Source: Lewinella sp. 4G2 (GTDB lineage Bacteria; Bacteroidota; Bacteroidia; Chitinophagales; Saprospiraceae). From it: DNA of 64,000 nt. Below, piece by piece: positions 54,960-63,503 of the stretch (the first letter of the stretch is position 1; the number at the start of each line of letters is the position of its first letter). The DNA is taken from assembly GCF_001625015.1 (NCBI RefSeq), contig NZ_LVWJ02000014.1:3906001-3970000 (forward strand). Direction: 5' to 3'. The translations under genes were made by a program, and so were the position numbers. The notes beneath the pieces were generated by a model. That model was given only the letters and a program-made list of their open reading frames with translations, was not told the origin of the DNA and made no database searches.

Positions 54960-57125
54960 ATGTTTAAGAGTTTTAGCTTAAGATCAAAACTGATCTTGAT
55001 CCTACTTGGTGTATCCCTGCTAGCTGCCCTGATTGTGATTGGCGTCGGCTATTTTGTGGGAGTAGAGAGTATCGAAAAAGAAGTGTACGCGCGACTTACT
55101 TCGGCTAGAAATGGCAAAGCTTTTGAGGTCGAGGAATACTTCCACCAAGAAGCGGCCGTCGTAGAAATTCTGGCTAAAAGCGAAAAGGCGGCACAGGCCA
55201 TTCAGGAATTCACGATGGCCTTTCGCCAAATCGAAGCATCCGACACCATCAGTTGTACGCGTGACCTGGAAGCTTACTACGACGATTTTCTGGATTCCCT
55301 GGGTCAAAACTTAACCGTGCGTCGAGAACTTTCCTCCTACTACCCCAATTCGGCGGCGGCGTGTTACTTGCAATACCACTACCTCAGTAAAAGTACGCTC
55401 ACCGATGCCCGCTACGAAGTAGACAATGCTGGGGACGGGAGTGAATACAGTACCGTCCACGAACGCTATCATGATTTCTACCGGGAAGCCCTGCAGAAAT
55501 TTGGCTTCTACGATATTTTCCTGATTGATATTCAGACCAAGACCATCATGTACTCGGTCATGAAGGAGACGGACTACGCCACGAGCCTTTCAAGTGGCCC
55601 TTATCGCAACAGCAATCTGGCGGCGCTAGCGGAGAAGGTGGAGAAGAATGCCGACCTCAACGAAGCCCAGATTGCGGATTTCTCCTTTTACCGCCCTAGC
55701 TACGGCGCCCCGGCCGCCTTCATGGGGAGCCCGGTATTCTACCGCAATGAATTAGTCGGTATACTGGCCGTCCAGCTTTCGGTGGACAAGATCAACCGCA
55801 TCATGAACTACGGTGGCGAGTGGGCCGAGAACGGCCTCGGAGAAACCGGTGAGGTGCTCCTCGTAGGGGAAGACTATCTACTTCGTTCTGACCCCCGCAG
55901 TTTCCTGACTGATAAGGATCGCTTCATCGAAAACATGAAGCAGATCAACATGAACGACGAGAAGATCGACCTAATGGCAAGCATTGGCCCGATCCTGGTC
56001 ACCGAATTGCGTAGTGATAACATCACCCGCGCACTACGTGGTGAGTCCAACATCACCGAAATGATTGGCTACAATAACGATGCTATTCTTTCCGCATTTA
56101 CCCCCGTCGACCTACCCGGCGGCCTCCGTTGGGCGCTGGTGACGGAGATTGACGAGGCAGAAGCCATGTCGCCCGTCCAACGTTTTCAAAACCTGAATCT
56201 GGCTGCCGTAGCCCTGATCATCGCCATCATCACCATCATGGCCATGGCCATCACCCGTTCGCTGATCCGCCCCATCGACCGACTCACCGAAGGCGCCGAG
56301 GCCGTCCGAGCTGGAGATACCAAGGTCCGTGTCGAGAAAATCGCTAACGATGAAATGGGGCGCCTCACCGAGGTATTCAACGGTATGGTGGAGAGCATCG
56401 ACGAACAGAAATCAGAGATTGAAAAACAGGCCCGGGAAAACAATGACCTCCTGTACAATCGCTTCCCCGACGCCATCGCAGAACGCTACCGGAACGGAGA
56501 GGTTAACATTGTTGACAAATTTCAGGGCGTCACCATCCTGAGCGCTGACCTACGCGGCACCTCTTCGCTGGATGAATTTACCCCGGATATGGCTTGGCCC
56601 ATCGTACAGGAAGTGTCCGCCAGATTTAATGATGCAGCTGATGAACTAGGCATGGAGGTCATCATTGCCATCCCCGACGGATTTTTATGCGTCTGTGGTA
56701 TGAATATTCCCCGGTTGGACAATGCCCGCCGTGTAGCCATCATGGCCCTGAAAATGCGCGAGATCATTGAAAATATCAATACCAAGCATAATGTAAGTCT
56801 GGTACTGAACGCAGGGATGTCTACCGGACCAGTACTGGCTGGCATCCTGGAAGACCAGACCAAAAACTACGTGATCTGGGGCCCCGCCGTTGATGCCGCC
56901 CAGCGCTTGGCTTACCTGGCCGCGAGAAATATGACGCTCGGCACGGAGGAGATGATGCGACTAATGGCTGGTAACTTCCATTTCGACAAGGTGCACACCA
57001 TTAAACTTGGGCCTAAGAATATCATTAGGGTCGGTCGTTTGGTAGGCCGTGTAACGGACTTACAAGCAGCTGGGGTTGAATTCACCCCACTGGATCTTGA
57101 TGCCCCCACTACTAAAAAATCTTAA
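54960..57125 (+). CDS. Membrane receptor with Cache-like sensor, HAMP and class III nucleotide cyclase-type domain (atypical active site)
   Basis: A 721-residue receptor: TM helix 1 about residues 9-32, a large extracytoplasmic sensor region about 33-410 (double Cache-like pattern, with RNSNLAALAEKVEKN and FYRNELVGILAVQLSVDKINRIMNYGG), TM helix 2 about 412-432, HAMP about 433-490, cyclase homology domain about 519-690. Metal-binding Asp residues are present in SADLRG (about 527) and AIPDGF (about 573). However, the adenine-specifying Lys of the usual KxxGD is Ile, the adenine-contacting Asp of G-D-x-V-N is Pro, and the Asn is Asp (WGPAVDAAQR). It may use another substrate or be inactive. It lies 2 bp before the channel gene. 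Confidence 0.85.
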   Translation: MFKSFSLRSKLILILLGVSLLAALIVIGVGYFVGVESIEKEVYARLTSARNGKAFEVEEYFHQEAAVVEILAKSEKAAQAIQEFTMAFRQIEASDTISCTRDLEAYYDDFLDSLGQNLTVRRELSSYYPNSAAACYLQYHYLSKSTLTDARYEVDNAGDGSEYSTVHERYHDFYREALQKFGFYDIFLIDIQTKTIMYSVMKETDYATSLSSGPYRNSNLAALAEKVEKNADLNEAQIADFSFYRPSYGAPAAFMGSPVFYRNELVGILAVQLSVDKINRIMNYGGEWAENGLGETGEVLLVGEDYLLRSDPRSFLTDKDRFIENMKQINMNDEKIDLMASIGPILVTELRSDNITRALRGESNITEMIGYNNDAILSAFTPVDLPGGLRWALVTEIDEAEAMSPVQRFQNLNLAAVALIIAIITIMAMAITRSLIRPIDRLTEGAEAVRAGDTKVRVEKIANDEMGRLTEVFNGMVESIDEQKSEIEKQARENNDLLYNRFPDAIAERYRNGEVNIVDKFQGVTILSADLRGTSSLDEFTPDMAWPIVQEVSARFNDAADELGMEVIIAIPDGFLCVCGMNIPRLDNARRVAIMALKMREIIENINTKHNVSLVLNAGMSTGPVLAGILEDQTKNYVIWGPAVDAAQRLAYLAARNMTLGTEEMMRLMAGNFHFDKVHTIKLGPKNIIRVGRLVGRVTDLQAAGVEFTPLDLDAPTTKKS

Positions 57126-57127
57126 CC

Positions 57128-58561
57128 ATGGGTGGATCAGTAGTATCATTAGTTGCCGTCCTTTTACTCTTTCCGGTTGCGGTCGTCGTACTGGGAGAGA
57201 TCATCATCCGCCTGAAGGTAGAAGGCCGCGACTACGCGAAATCAGTTAGCCTGGCGCGCAACGTGGTTGTCCCACTCCTGGCAATCTACTTCCTGGTGAC
57301 AAGGTTGGGTAATTTTGGTGGGGACCACGACCTCTCTAAACTAGTACTGACGGCAGTGATCATCGTCGGCCTGGCAGCCGTGATGGGGATCATCAACGGC
57401 GTCCTGTTCGAGACTAGTAACAGTACCCAAAAAGTCCCTAAATTATTTCTGGATCTGGGCCGTATCCTCGTTATCGTTGTTGGAATTGGCTTCACCCTCA
57501 GCTACGTTTGGGGAAAGGATCTCAGCAGTTTGGCGACTGCCCTTGGCGTCAGTTCGATCGTATTAGGTCTGGCTCTGCAGGATACGCTGGGCAACCTGTT
57601 TAACGGAATTACGCTGATCAACGAACGTCCCTTTCAGGTAGGTGATTTCATTGAAGTGGATGGCCACGCCGGGCGGGTAGTGGAAGTCAACTGGCGGGCC
57701 GTCCGCCTGCTAACGCGGGAGCGTGACCTCATCGTCTTGCCCCACATCAAAGTGAGCCAATCGGCCATCATGAACCACAGCCAACCCGAGGTGCACTGGG
57801 CCCAAAAGTTGATGCTGGGCTTTTCCTACGATCACGCGCCCAACTTCGTCAAACGGGTGATGCTGGAAGTTTGCGAAGCCACCCCGGGCATCATGGCATT
57901 TCCCGAACCGGAAGTGAAAGTGGATGACTTTGCGGACAGCGCCGTCGTGTACGAGATTGAATATTACATTGAAAATTACGGCCTTCACGAAGACGTCAAG
58001 AATGACTTTATGACCCGGGTCTGGTACGCCGCCAAGCGTAACGGGATCGATATTCCTTACCCACAGGTCAACATCCACCAGGAACCACAACTGGAAAAGC
58101 AGGCGGACGAAGACAATGCCCGCAGCCGCCACCTGGATTTCGCCATCAAGATGCTCAATATCCCAGAAGATGTGGAGCACATCGCCGACGAGAAGGGCGT
58201 GGAATTGCTTTCCTACGGTGAGGGCGAAAATATCATCAATTACAACATCAACAATACGGGCTTGTACTTGCTCGTCTCCGGTGAAGTACAGCTCCTGACC
58301 AGGTCCGCCGCCGGCGTCCCCAAGATGATCTCCGAACTGCACCGCGGCGACTTCATCAACCAGATTCTGCAAACCGGGAGCCGAAAGAACATCGTTGCGG
58401 CTAAAGCGACGGAGGACTCGGAAGTCATCTACTTCCCCCAGGAAATTGTGCGCCGCCTCGTCAACCGTTACCCGCAGCTCGCTCACCGGACGGAGGAGAT
58501 CATGGTATCCCGCCGCCAACAGATCAAGAAGATCAAGGCGGTGACGGAGAACCAGAATTAA
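57128..58561 (+). CDS. Mechanosensitive channel family (MscS-type) protein with C-terminal cyclic-nucleotide-binding-like domain
   Basis: A 477-residue channel: three to four N-terminal TM helices (about 5-30, 45-60, 75-95, 112-127), the MscS pore region TALGVSSIVLGLALQDTLGNLFNGITLIN at about 135-165, the beta domain ERPFQVGDFIEVDGHAGRVVEVNW and the MscS C-terminal cage; a CNBD-like domain occupies about 355-460 (GEGENIINYNINNTGLYLLVSGEVQLL, then ELHRGDFINQILQTG). The phosphate-binding cassette lacks the FGE...RSA pattern (FINQ and KNIVAAKA instead). The MscS-CNBD architecture defines bacterial cyclic-nucleotide-gated channels; the upstream cyclase gene suggests a ligand pathway. Confidence 0.88.
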   Translation: MGGSVVSLVAVLLLFPVAVVVLGEIIIRLKVEGRDYAKSVSLARNVVVPLLAIYFLVTRLGNFGGDHDLSKLVLTAVIIVGLAAVMGIINGVLFETSNSTQKVPKLFLDLGRILVIVVGIGFTLSYVWGKDLSSLATALGVSSIVLGLALQDTLGNLFNGITLINERPFQVGDFIEVDGHAGRVVEVNWRAVRLLTRERDLIVLPHIKVSQSAIMNHSQPEVHWAQKLMLGFSYDHAPNFVKRVMLEVCEATPGIMAFPEPEVKVDDFADSAVVYEIEYYIENYGLHEDVKNDFMTRVWYAAKRNGIDIPYPQVNIHQEPQLEKQADEDNARSRHLDFAIKMLNIPEDVEHIADEKGVELLSYGEGENIINYNINNTGLYLLVSGEVQLLTRSAAGVPKMISELHRGDFINQILQTGSRKNIVAAKATEDSEVIYFPQEIVRRLVNRYPQLAHRTEEIMVSRRQQIKKIKAVTENQN

Positions 58562-58596
58562 TGATCTAGCCCCTCATTACCAGGAGTTTCAATAGC

Positions 58597-59577
58597 ATGC
58601 CGAACCGCCGTAAATTTCTCAAAGCAATCCCTCTGGCCGCCGCGGCCCCGGGGCTCCTTGCTTGTGCGCCGGAGGACCAACCCGAGAACCTTCCCGGCAA
58701 GCCCGTCGTCATCTCCACTTGGCAGCACGGCCAGGCGGCCAACGTCGCTGCCTGGAAAATCATCTCCGCCGGCGGGTCCGCCCTCGATGCGGTGGAAGCC
58801 GGCGCGCGGGTTACGGAAGCCGACCCCGAAGTGCACACCGTCGGCCTTGGTTCCTTCCCCGACCGGGACGGTATTGTTTCCCTCGACGCCTGCATTATGG
58901 GGCCCGACGGCGACTGTGGTAGTGTGGCCAACGTCCGGGACATCCTTCACCCAGTCACCGTAGCCCGGATGGTAATGGAGCGAACACCCCACGTCATGAT
59001 TTCCGGGGCTGGAGCTACTGATTTCGCCCTCTCCCAGGGGATGGAACGTACCGAGTTACTCACCGAATTTGGCCGGGAGGCCCTGGCCAAATGGCGGACC
59101 AAGAATCCAGACTACCTCCCAAAGATCAACGTCGAGAACCACGATACCATCGGTATCCTAGCGCTGGATGTAAATGGCGATCTGGCGGGAGCTTGCACCA
59201 CCAGCGGCGCCGCATTCAAGTACGGTGGCCGGGTGGGTGACTCTCCCATTATCGGGGCGGGCCTGTACGTTGACAACACCATCGGCGCCGCTACGGCTAC
59301 CGGTTGGGGCGAAGCCGTCATTCGCGCATGCGGCACTTTTTTGGTCGTAGAATTTATGCGCCAGGGTCATTCGCCCACCGACGCCTGCCGCCTCGCCGTT
59401 GAGCGAGTGATCGAGAAGAATCCGGATTGGAAATCCATCCAGGTAGGCTTCATCGCCATCAACAAGGCTGGAGAAACCGGGGCTTACTGCCTACAATCCG
59501 GCTTCGACTTTGCAGTCCTCAACGCGCAGACGGACAACCAGATGTTCCGGCCTGGCTACAAGATCGAAGCCTCCTGA
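58597..59577 (+). CDS. N4-(beta-N-acetylglucosaminyl)-L-asparaginase (glycosylasparaginase), exported
   Basis: Ntn-hydrolase that cleaves the GlcNAc-Asn bond of glycoasparagines. The 326-residue precursor has a twin-arginine signal (NRRKFLKAIPLAAAAPGLLAC, RR motif and Cys23 lipobox), WQHGQAANVAAWKII, GPDGDCGSVANVRDI, and the autocleavage site ENHDTIGILALD with nucleophile Thr184; TSGAAFKYGGRVGDSPIIGAGLYVDN and ATGWGEAVIR (substrate Arg) follow. The sequence follows the Flavobacterium enzyme. It overlaps the cutC start by one base (TGATG). A role in degrading N-glycoproteins is plausible alongside the sulfatase. Confidence 0.93.
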   Translation: MPNRRKFLKAIPLAAAAPGLLACAPEDQPENLPGKPVVISTWQHGQAANVAAWKIISAGGSALDAVEAGARVTEADPEVHTVGLGSFPDRDGIVSLDACIMGPDGDCGSVANVRDILHPVTVARMVMERTPHVMISGAGATDFALSQGMERTELLTEFGREALAKWRTKNPDYLPKINVENHDTIGILALDVNGDLAGACTTSGAAFKYGGRVGDSPIIGAGLYVDNTIGAATATGWGEAVIRACGTFLVVEFMRQGHSPTDACRLAVERVIEKNPDWKSIQVGFIAINKAGETGAYCLQSGFDFAVLNAQTDNQMFRPGYKIEAS

Positions 59578-60356
59578 TGCGTGCTACGGATTACACCTTC
59601 GAAGTCTGTTTGCAGTCGCCCGAAGACGCGCTAGAAGCCCAGCGGGGCGGCGCCCAGCGCTTGGAACTTTGCGCTGCGCTGGTGGAGGGGGGCATTACGC
59701 CCAGCCTGGCTAGCATACAGCAGTGCCGCGATTTGGTCGACATCGACATCATGGTCATGATCCGCCCGCGCGGAGGGGACTTCCTATATTCTGAGCGGGA
59801 GCTCGAGGTCATGCATCGTGACATCGAGCACTGCGTGCGCATCGGCGTGACGGGCGTAGTCTTCGGCGTACTCGACGAGGTAGGAAATGTGGCGCTGCCG
59901 CAGGTGCAAAGTTTAGTCGCCACGGCCGGCGGATTACAAAAGACCTTCCACCGCGCTTTCGACGTAGCCCGGGACCCATGGGAAGCCCTCGAGCAATTAG
60001 TTGAAGTAGGTATGGACCGCATCCTCACCTCCGGCCAGGCGGGAACTGTCCCGGAAGGGATTGCACTCATCAGGGAGTTGGTCGCCAAGGCGGGCAATCG
60101 GATTGGCATCCTCCCCGGCTGTGGGATCACCCCAGCTAACGTGGTCGATGTCCTCCAAGGAACGGGAGCGACGGAATTTCATGCTACGGCTTTCGAGCAG
60201 CTAATTTCCCCAATGCAGTACCGAAACGAAAGCGTGTACATGGGTATTCCCGGCCTGCCGGAGTATGAAAGGCAGGTAACTTCCGCGCTTGAAGTGCGGC
60301 GGTTTCTTGACGCCATTCGGGGGATGAATCCCTACGGGACCGCAACAAATGCGTAG
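59577..60356 (+). CDS. cutC: Copper homeostasis protein CutC
   Basis: A TIM-barrel protein long linked to copper tolerance, with the true role still debated. Family signature: FEVCLQSPEDALEAQRGGAQRLELCAALVEGGITPS at the N-terminus, MIRPRGGDFLYSERE, TFHRAFDVARDP, RILTSGQ, and GILPGCGITPANV. 259 residues from the ATG at 59577; the frame runs further upstream, but inside the asparaginase gene. Copy 17 of the dispersed repeat is within it, read as ALPQVQ. It is the middle gene of a compact three-gene run. Confidence 0.93.
   Translation: MRATDYTFEVCLQSPEDALEAQRGGAQRLELCAALVEGGITPSLASIQQCRDLVDIDIMVMIRPRGGDFLYSERELEVMHRDIEHCVRIGVTGVVFGVLDEVGNVALPQVQSLVATAGGLQKTFHRAFDVARDPWEALEQLVEVGMDRILTSGQAGTVPEGIALIRELVAKAGNRIGILPGCGITPANVVDVLQGTGATEFHATAFEQLISPMQYRNESVYMGIPGLPEYERQVTSALEVRRFLDAIRGMNPYGTATNA
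59891..59907 (+). repeat. Dispersed 17-bp repeat, copy 17 (exact, in CDS)
   Basis: Exact copy in cutC, read as Ala-Leu-Pro-Gln-Val-Gln. Tail AAAGTTTAGTCGCC fits only at the start. Confidence 0.88.
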
Positions 60357-60385
60357 TTTCACCTTCCGTAAATTAGCAAGTGATC

Positions 60386-61336
60386 ATGACCAATTCTCGC
60401 CGCACCTTCATCCGTAATTCCGTCATCGCCGCCGCCGGCCTGCCCCTTTTGAAATGTGGTAGTGGGGACGGAAAATCCACTACAACACCAATGAATCCCA
60501 GCACTGAAATGGACAACTCTGCCCTCCCCTACCTGGATACCATCGGCCTGCAGTTGTGGTCCGTCCGCGACCAGTGGCAGGAGGATGCACCGACCACCTT
60601 CAAAGCGCTCGCTGAGATTGGATACCAGCAATTAGAATTGATGGATACCCGCCACGCCGAGGAACTCGTCCCCCTGGCCAAAGAGCACGGTATGGCCGTC
60701 AACAGCAGCTTCATCAATTGGAATACGGTAACCGGTGGCTGGCAGTACACGCCGGATGACACCCCCTTCGAATACGCTGAAGTGATTGACCAGGCCGCCG
60801 AACATGGTCTGAGTCACCTCGTCTTTGGCTACCTCCGCCCCGAGGAGCGGGAAACCGCCGACCAGTGGAAGAAATTGGCCGACGACCTCAACGTAGCCGG
60901 CGAAAAAGCGAAGGCCAGTGGACTACAGCTGACCTATCACAACCACAACTTTGAGTGGGATCCGATCGCTGGCACTACCGGCTTCGACATCCTGATCGAT
61001 CGCATGGATGGTGATCTCGTCCCCTTCGAATTGGACGTTTTCTGGGCCCAGATCGCTGGCCAGGACGCCAAGGCTACGATGACGAAAATCAAGGACCGTT
61101 TGGAACTGCTTCACCTCAAACAACTGCACCGTGGCACCCCGGTCGTCACTAGGATTGCGGACGTGCCCGAGAATGCTTTTGAGGAGTTGCCCGACGGCGA
61201 TATGCCCATTAAGGACCTCATGCGTTTCGGGAAGTCCCTTGGCGTCAAGTATTGTATGGTGGAGCAGGACGGCAACTACGATACTTCCAGTTTGAAGAGC
61301 GTCGAAACCAGTTTGGAGTTCCTGCGGAAGGCTTAG
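60386..61336 (+). CDS. Sugar phosphate isomerase/epimerase-like TIM-barrel protein, exported
   Basis: A 316-residue protein with a twin-arginine-like signal (RRTFIRNSVIAAAGLPLLKC, with Cys near residue 24 as possible lipidation site) and a xylose-isomerase-like TIM barrel: LDTIGLQLWSVRDQW, YQQLELMDTRHAEELVPLAKEHG, LTYHNHNFEWDPI (metal His/Asn), VPFELDVFWAQIAG (Glu), LLHLKQLHRGTPV and VKYCMVEQDGNYDTSSLKSVETS. Substrate unknown. A GTG at 60380 is two codons upstream. It lies 29 bp after cutC. Confidence 0.88.
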   Translation: MTNSRRTFIRNSVIAAAGLPLLKCGSGDGKSTTTPMNPSTEMDNSALPYLDTIGLQLWSVRDQWQEDAPTTFKALAEIGYQQLELMDTRHAEELVPLAKEHGMAVNSSFINWNTVTGGWQYTPDDTPFEYAEVIDQAAEHGLSHLVFGYLRPEERETADQWKKLADDLNVAGEKAKASGLQLTYHNHNFEWDPIAGTTGFDILIDRMDGDLVPFELDVFWAQIAGQDAKATMTKIKDRLELLHLKQLHRGTPVVTRIADVPENAFEELPDGDMPIKDLMRFGKSLGVKYCMVEQDGNYDTSSLKSVETSLEFLRKA

Positions 61337-61380
61337 GGTTGGTTTGTAACGTTGAGGCTGATCCCGTACCCATTTCCTCT

Positions 61381-61397
61381 GCACCTGCGGCAGCGCC
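61381..61397 (-). repeat. Dispersed 17-bp repeat, copy 18 (exact)
   Basis: Exact. Intergenic, 120 bp before the rimO start. Tail on the minus strand is AGAGGAAATGGGTACGGG, a close fit to the consensus tail. Confidence 0.92.
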
Positions 61398-61487
61398 ACC
61401 TCGTTAAATTCGCAGTCGAGTGAGGCATGCTTAGTAGGCATTTGGCTTTTATAACAATCTGCAGACCGAAGGCCCACGGAAAAAGGC

Positions 61488-61495
61488 TACTTTTG
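61488..61495 (+). promoter_or_regulatory. Promoter -7 element for rimO
   Basis: TACTTTTG matches TAnnTTTG and is 22 bp before the rimO ATG. No TTG lies at the expected distance, so support is partial. Confidence 0.45.
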
Positions 61496-61517
61496 CGGCC
61501 GTTTAGCGCAGAAGCCT

Positions 61518-62831
61518 ATGAAAACCAAAACGTTACGCCCCGATAAAGTCAACGTGATCACCCTCGGGTGCTCCAAGAACCTCGTGGACTCGGAGAACAT
61601 CATTACCCAGCTTATGGCTAATGATTACGCCGTGGAGCACGACTCCAACGAAGAGGCCAACATCGTGATCGTCAACACCTGTGGTTTCATTGACTTGGCT
61701 AAGGAAGAAAGCGTCAATACTATTCTGGACTACGCCGACCGGAAGACCCGCGGAGAGATTGACAAATTATACGTAACGGGCTGCCTCAGCCAGCGCTATA
61801 AGGATAACCTGGAAGAGCAGATCCCCGAAGTGGATGACTACTTCGGAACGATGGAACTTCCCGGCCTGCTGAATCGCCTCGAAGCGGACTACCAGCACGA
61901 TCTGATCGGCGAACGCTTCATCACGACGCCCGAACACTACGCGTACCTGAAGATCAGCGAGGGCTGTAACCGGACCTGCTCCTTCTGTGCCATCCCCCTG
62001 ATGCGTGGCAAACACGTGAGCCGCCCCATTGAGGAATTGGTGAAACAAGCCACCCATTTCGCCAAGAACGGCGTGAAGGAATTGATGCTGATTGCTCAGG
62101 AACTGACTTATTACGGACTGGACATCTACAAAGGCCGCGCCCTCCCCGAATTGCTGGAAGCCCTGGCCGCCGTGGAAGGAATCGAATGGATCCGCCTGCA
62201 TTACGCCTACCCCAGCAAATTCCCCCGGGAGATATTTGACGTGATGGCCGCCCAACCCAAGGTGTGCAATTACCTGGATATTCCTCTACAGCACGGTAGT
62301 AACGCCGTGCTGCAACGAATGCGCCGACAAATCACCCGCCAGGAAACGGAGGACCTTATTGCCTACGCCCGCGAGGTCGTCCCCGGCATCGCCATCCGTA
62401 CGACCTTCCTGGTTGGCTACCCCGGCGAAACGGAAGAAGAGTTCCAGGAGATGTGCGACTTCGTATCCGAGATGCGGTTTGAACGCTTGGGTGTATTCAT
62501 GTACAGCCACGAAGAAGACACCTCCGCCCACGAAGTGGAAGACGACGTACCGGCCGAAGTAAAAGCCGAGCGCGCCAACCGCCTCATGGAATTACAGAAG
62601 GAGATCAGCCTCGAACTCAACGAAGCCCGCGTCGGCGCGGAACTCCGCGTGCTGATTGACCGTAAGGACGACGAGTTTTACGTCGGCCGCACCGAATTCG
62701 ATAGCCCGGACGTAGACAACGAAGTACTCATCCCCGCCGGCCAGGCTTACCTGCGCACGGGGGATTTCGTGAAGGTGAAGATTACTGAGGCTACTGAGTA
62801 TGATCTTGTAGGAAGTATTATAGTCGGGTAG
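61518..62831 (+). CDS. rimO: Ribosomal protein S12 methylthiotransferase RimO
   Basis: Radical-SAM enzyme that adds a methylthio group to Asp88 of ribosomal protein S12. The N-terminal UPF0004 domain starts VITLGCSKNLVDSEN (Cys18), includes IVNTCGFIDLAKEESVNTIL, the radical-SAM cluster is CNRTCSFC (Cys150, 154, 157), and a C-terminal TRAM domain begins around EARVGAELRVLID. 437 residues, full length. Its last codons (Ile-Val-Gly-stop) are supplied by the first unit of the octamer palindrome at 62821. Confidence 0.97.
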   Translation: MKTKTLRPDKVNVITLGCSKNLVDSENIITQLMANDYAVEHDSNEEANIVIVNTCGFIDLAKEESVNTILDYADRKTRGEIDKLYVTGCLSQRYKDNLEEQIPEVDDYFGTMELPGLLNRLEADYQHDLIGERFITTPEHYAYLKISEGCNRTCSFCAIPLMRGKHVSRPIEELVKQATHFAKNGVKELMLIAQELTYYGLDIYKGRALPELLEALAAVEGIEWIRLHYAYPSKFPREIFDVMAAQPKVCNYLDIPLQHGSNAVLQRMRRQITRQETEDLIAYAREVVPGIAIRTTFLVGYPGETEEEFQEMCDFVSEMRFERLGVFMYSHEEDTSAHEVEDDVPAEVKAERANRLMELQKEISLELNEARVGAELRVLIDRKDDEFYVGRTEFDSPDVDNEVLIPAGQAYLRTGDFVKVKITEATEYDLVGSIIVG

Positions 62832-62872
62832 TCGGGTAGCACGTACTACTCGACTACGCAACTACCCAACTA
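62821..62872. repeat. Palindrome of TAGTCGGG octamers overlapping the rimO stop
   Basis: TAGTCGGG twice, TAGCACGTA, then a complement-like arm CTACTCGACTACGCAACTACCCAACTA. Imperfect hairpin. The TAG stop of rimO falls in the second unit, so the repeat directly shapes the end of the protein. Compare 19245-19289. Confidence 0.75.
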
Positions 62873-62914
62873 ACCCCTTGTCCAAATATTTTACCGTAAT
62901 GATGCCCCATAAGG

Positions 62915-62944
62915 TTGCAAAATCCCCAGGGGCTATTACCTTTG
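62915..62944 (+). promoter_or_regulatory. Promoter of the tRNA-Leu(CAA) gene
   Basis: TTG at 62915-62917 and TACCTTTG at 62937-62944 with a 19-bp spacer, matching the Bacteroidota primary sigma consensus. Predicted start about 62950, 60 nt before the tRNA. Confidence 0.7.
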
Positions 62945-63011
62945 CACCCGCTTCAAAAGAGAAGCCCGCAACTTTTGATTATTCGTAGAAAGTTGTACCG
63001 TAGTAGTACTC

Positions 63012-63093
63012 GCCGGTGTGGCGGAATTGGTAGACGCGCTGGATTCAAAATCCAGTTCTTTCGAGAGTGTGGGTTCGATTCCCACCGCCGGTA
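63012..63093 (+). tRNA. tRNA-Leu (anticodon CAA)
   Basis: Cloverleaf of 82 nt: acceptor GCCGGTG paired with CGCCGGT (G-U pairs at both ends), D-arm GCGGAATTGGTAGACGC, anticodon stem CTGGA/TCCAG around TTCAAAA, variable arm TTCTTTCGAGA, T-arm GTGGG-TTCGATT-CCCAC, discriminator A. CCA is not encoded. Confidence 0.95.
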
Positions 63094-63229
63094 CTCACTA
63101 TTCAGCCAGTCTTCGGGCCGGCGATCATCAGTAAGGGAAATGTCCTTTGCTACGGATAACAAATAGCATGCTCAGCGTAGCGCGCCTCCCCTGATTCAAG
63201 GTGCGCAATTCATACGCAGAACGACTTCA

Positions 63230-63313
63230 GCCGAAGTGGTGGAATTGGTAGACACGCACGTTTCAGGGGCGTGTGCTAGTGATAGCGTGGGGGTTCGACT
63301 CCCCCCTTCGGCA
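63230..63313 (+). tRNA. tRNA-Leu (anticodon CAG)
   Basis: Cloverleaf of 84 nt: acceptor GCCGAAG/CTTCGGC, D-arm GTGGAATTGGTAGACAC, anticodon stem CACGT/GCGTG around TTCAGGG, long variable arm, T-arm GGGGG-TTCGACT-CCCCC, discriminator A. CCA is not encoded. The two leucine tRNAs are 136 bp apart and probably one transcript. Confidence 0.96.
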
Positions 63314-63335
63314 CAACACTTCCTACGTGTTAATT

Positions 63336-63375
63336 GGCCCAACCCTCCCCCGCGAGGTTTGGGCCTTTTTATTTG
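63336..63375 (+). terminator. Intrinsic terminator after the tRNA-Leu pair
   Basis: GGCCCAACCCTC and GAGGTTTGGGCC form a stem of 12 bp with one bulged or mismatched position, loop CCCCGC, then TTTTTATTT. It ends the tRNA transcription unit. Confidence 0.9.
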
Positions 63376-63463
63376 GTGGAAGCACTTTTAAAAGAGCACC
63401 ACCCAAGTCAATTTTTCAGTTTGTTGCTGCCTAAATCTGAAAGTTTCTGGTAAGGGTCGACGG

Positions 63464-63494
63464 TTGGGGAAAGCCCCTTCCCGTCGTACATTTG
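63464..63494 (+). promoter_or_regulatory. Promoter of ribF
   Basis: TTG at 63464-63466 and TACATTTG at 63487-63494, spacer 20 bp. The start codon is only 10 bp further on, so the transcript has a very short leader or none. Confidence 0.7.
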
Positions 63495-63503
63495 CCCCAC
63501 CTA

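Noticed and set aside
62915-63166. 83-codon ORF over the first tRNA-Leu
   Set aside because: It runs straight through a well-formed tRNA.
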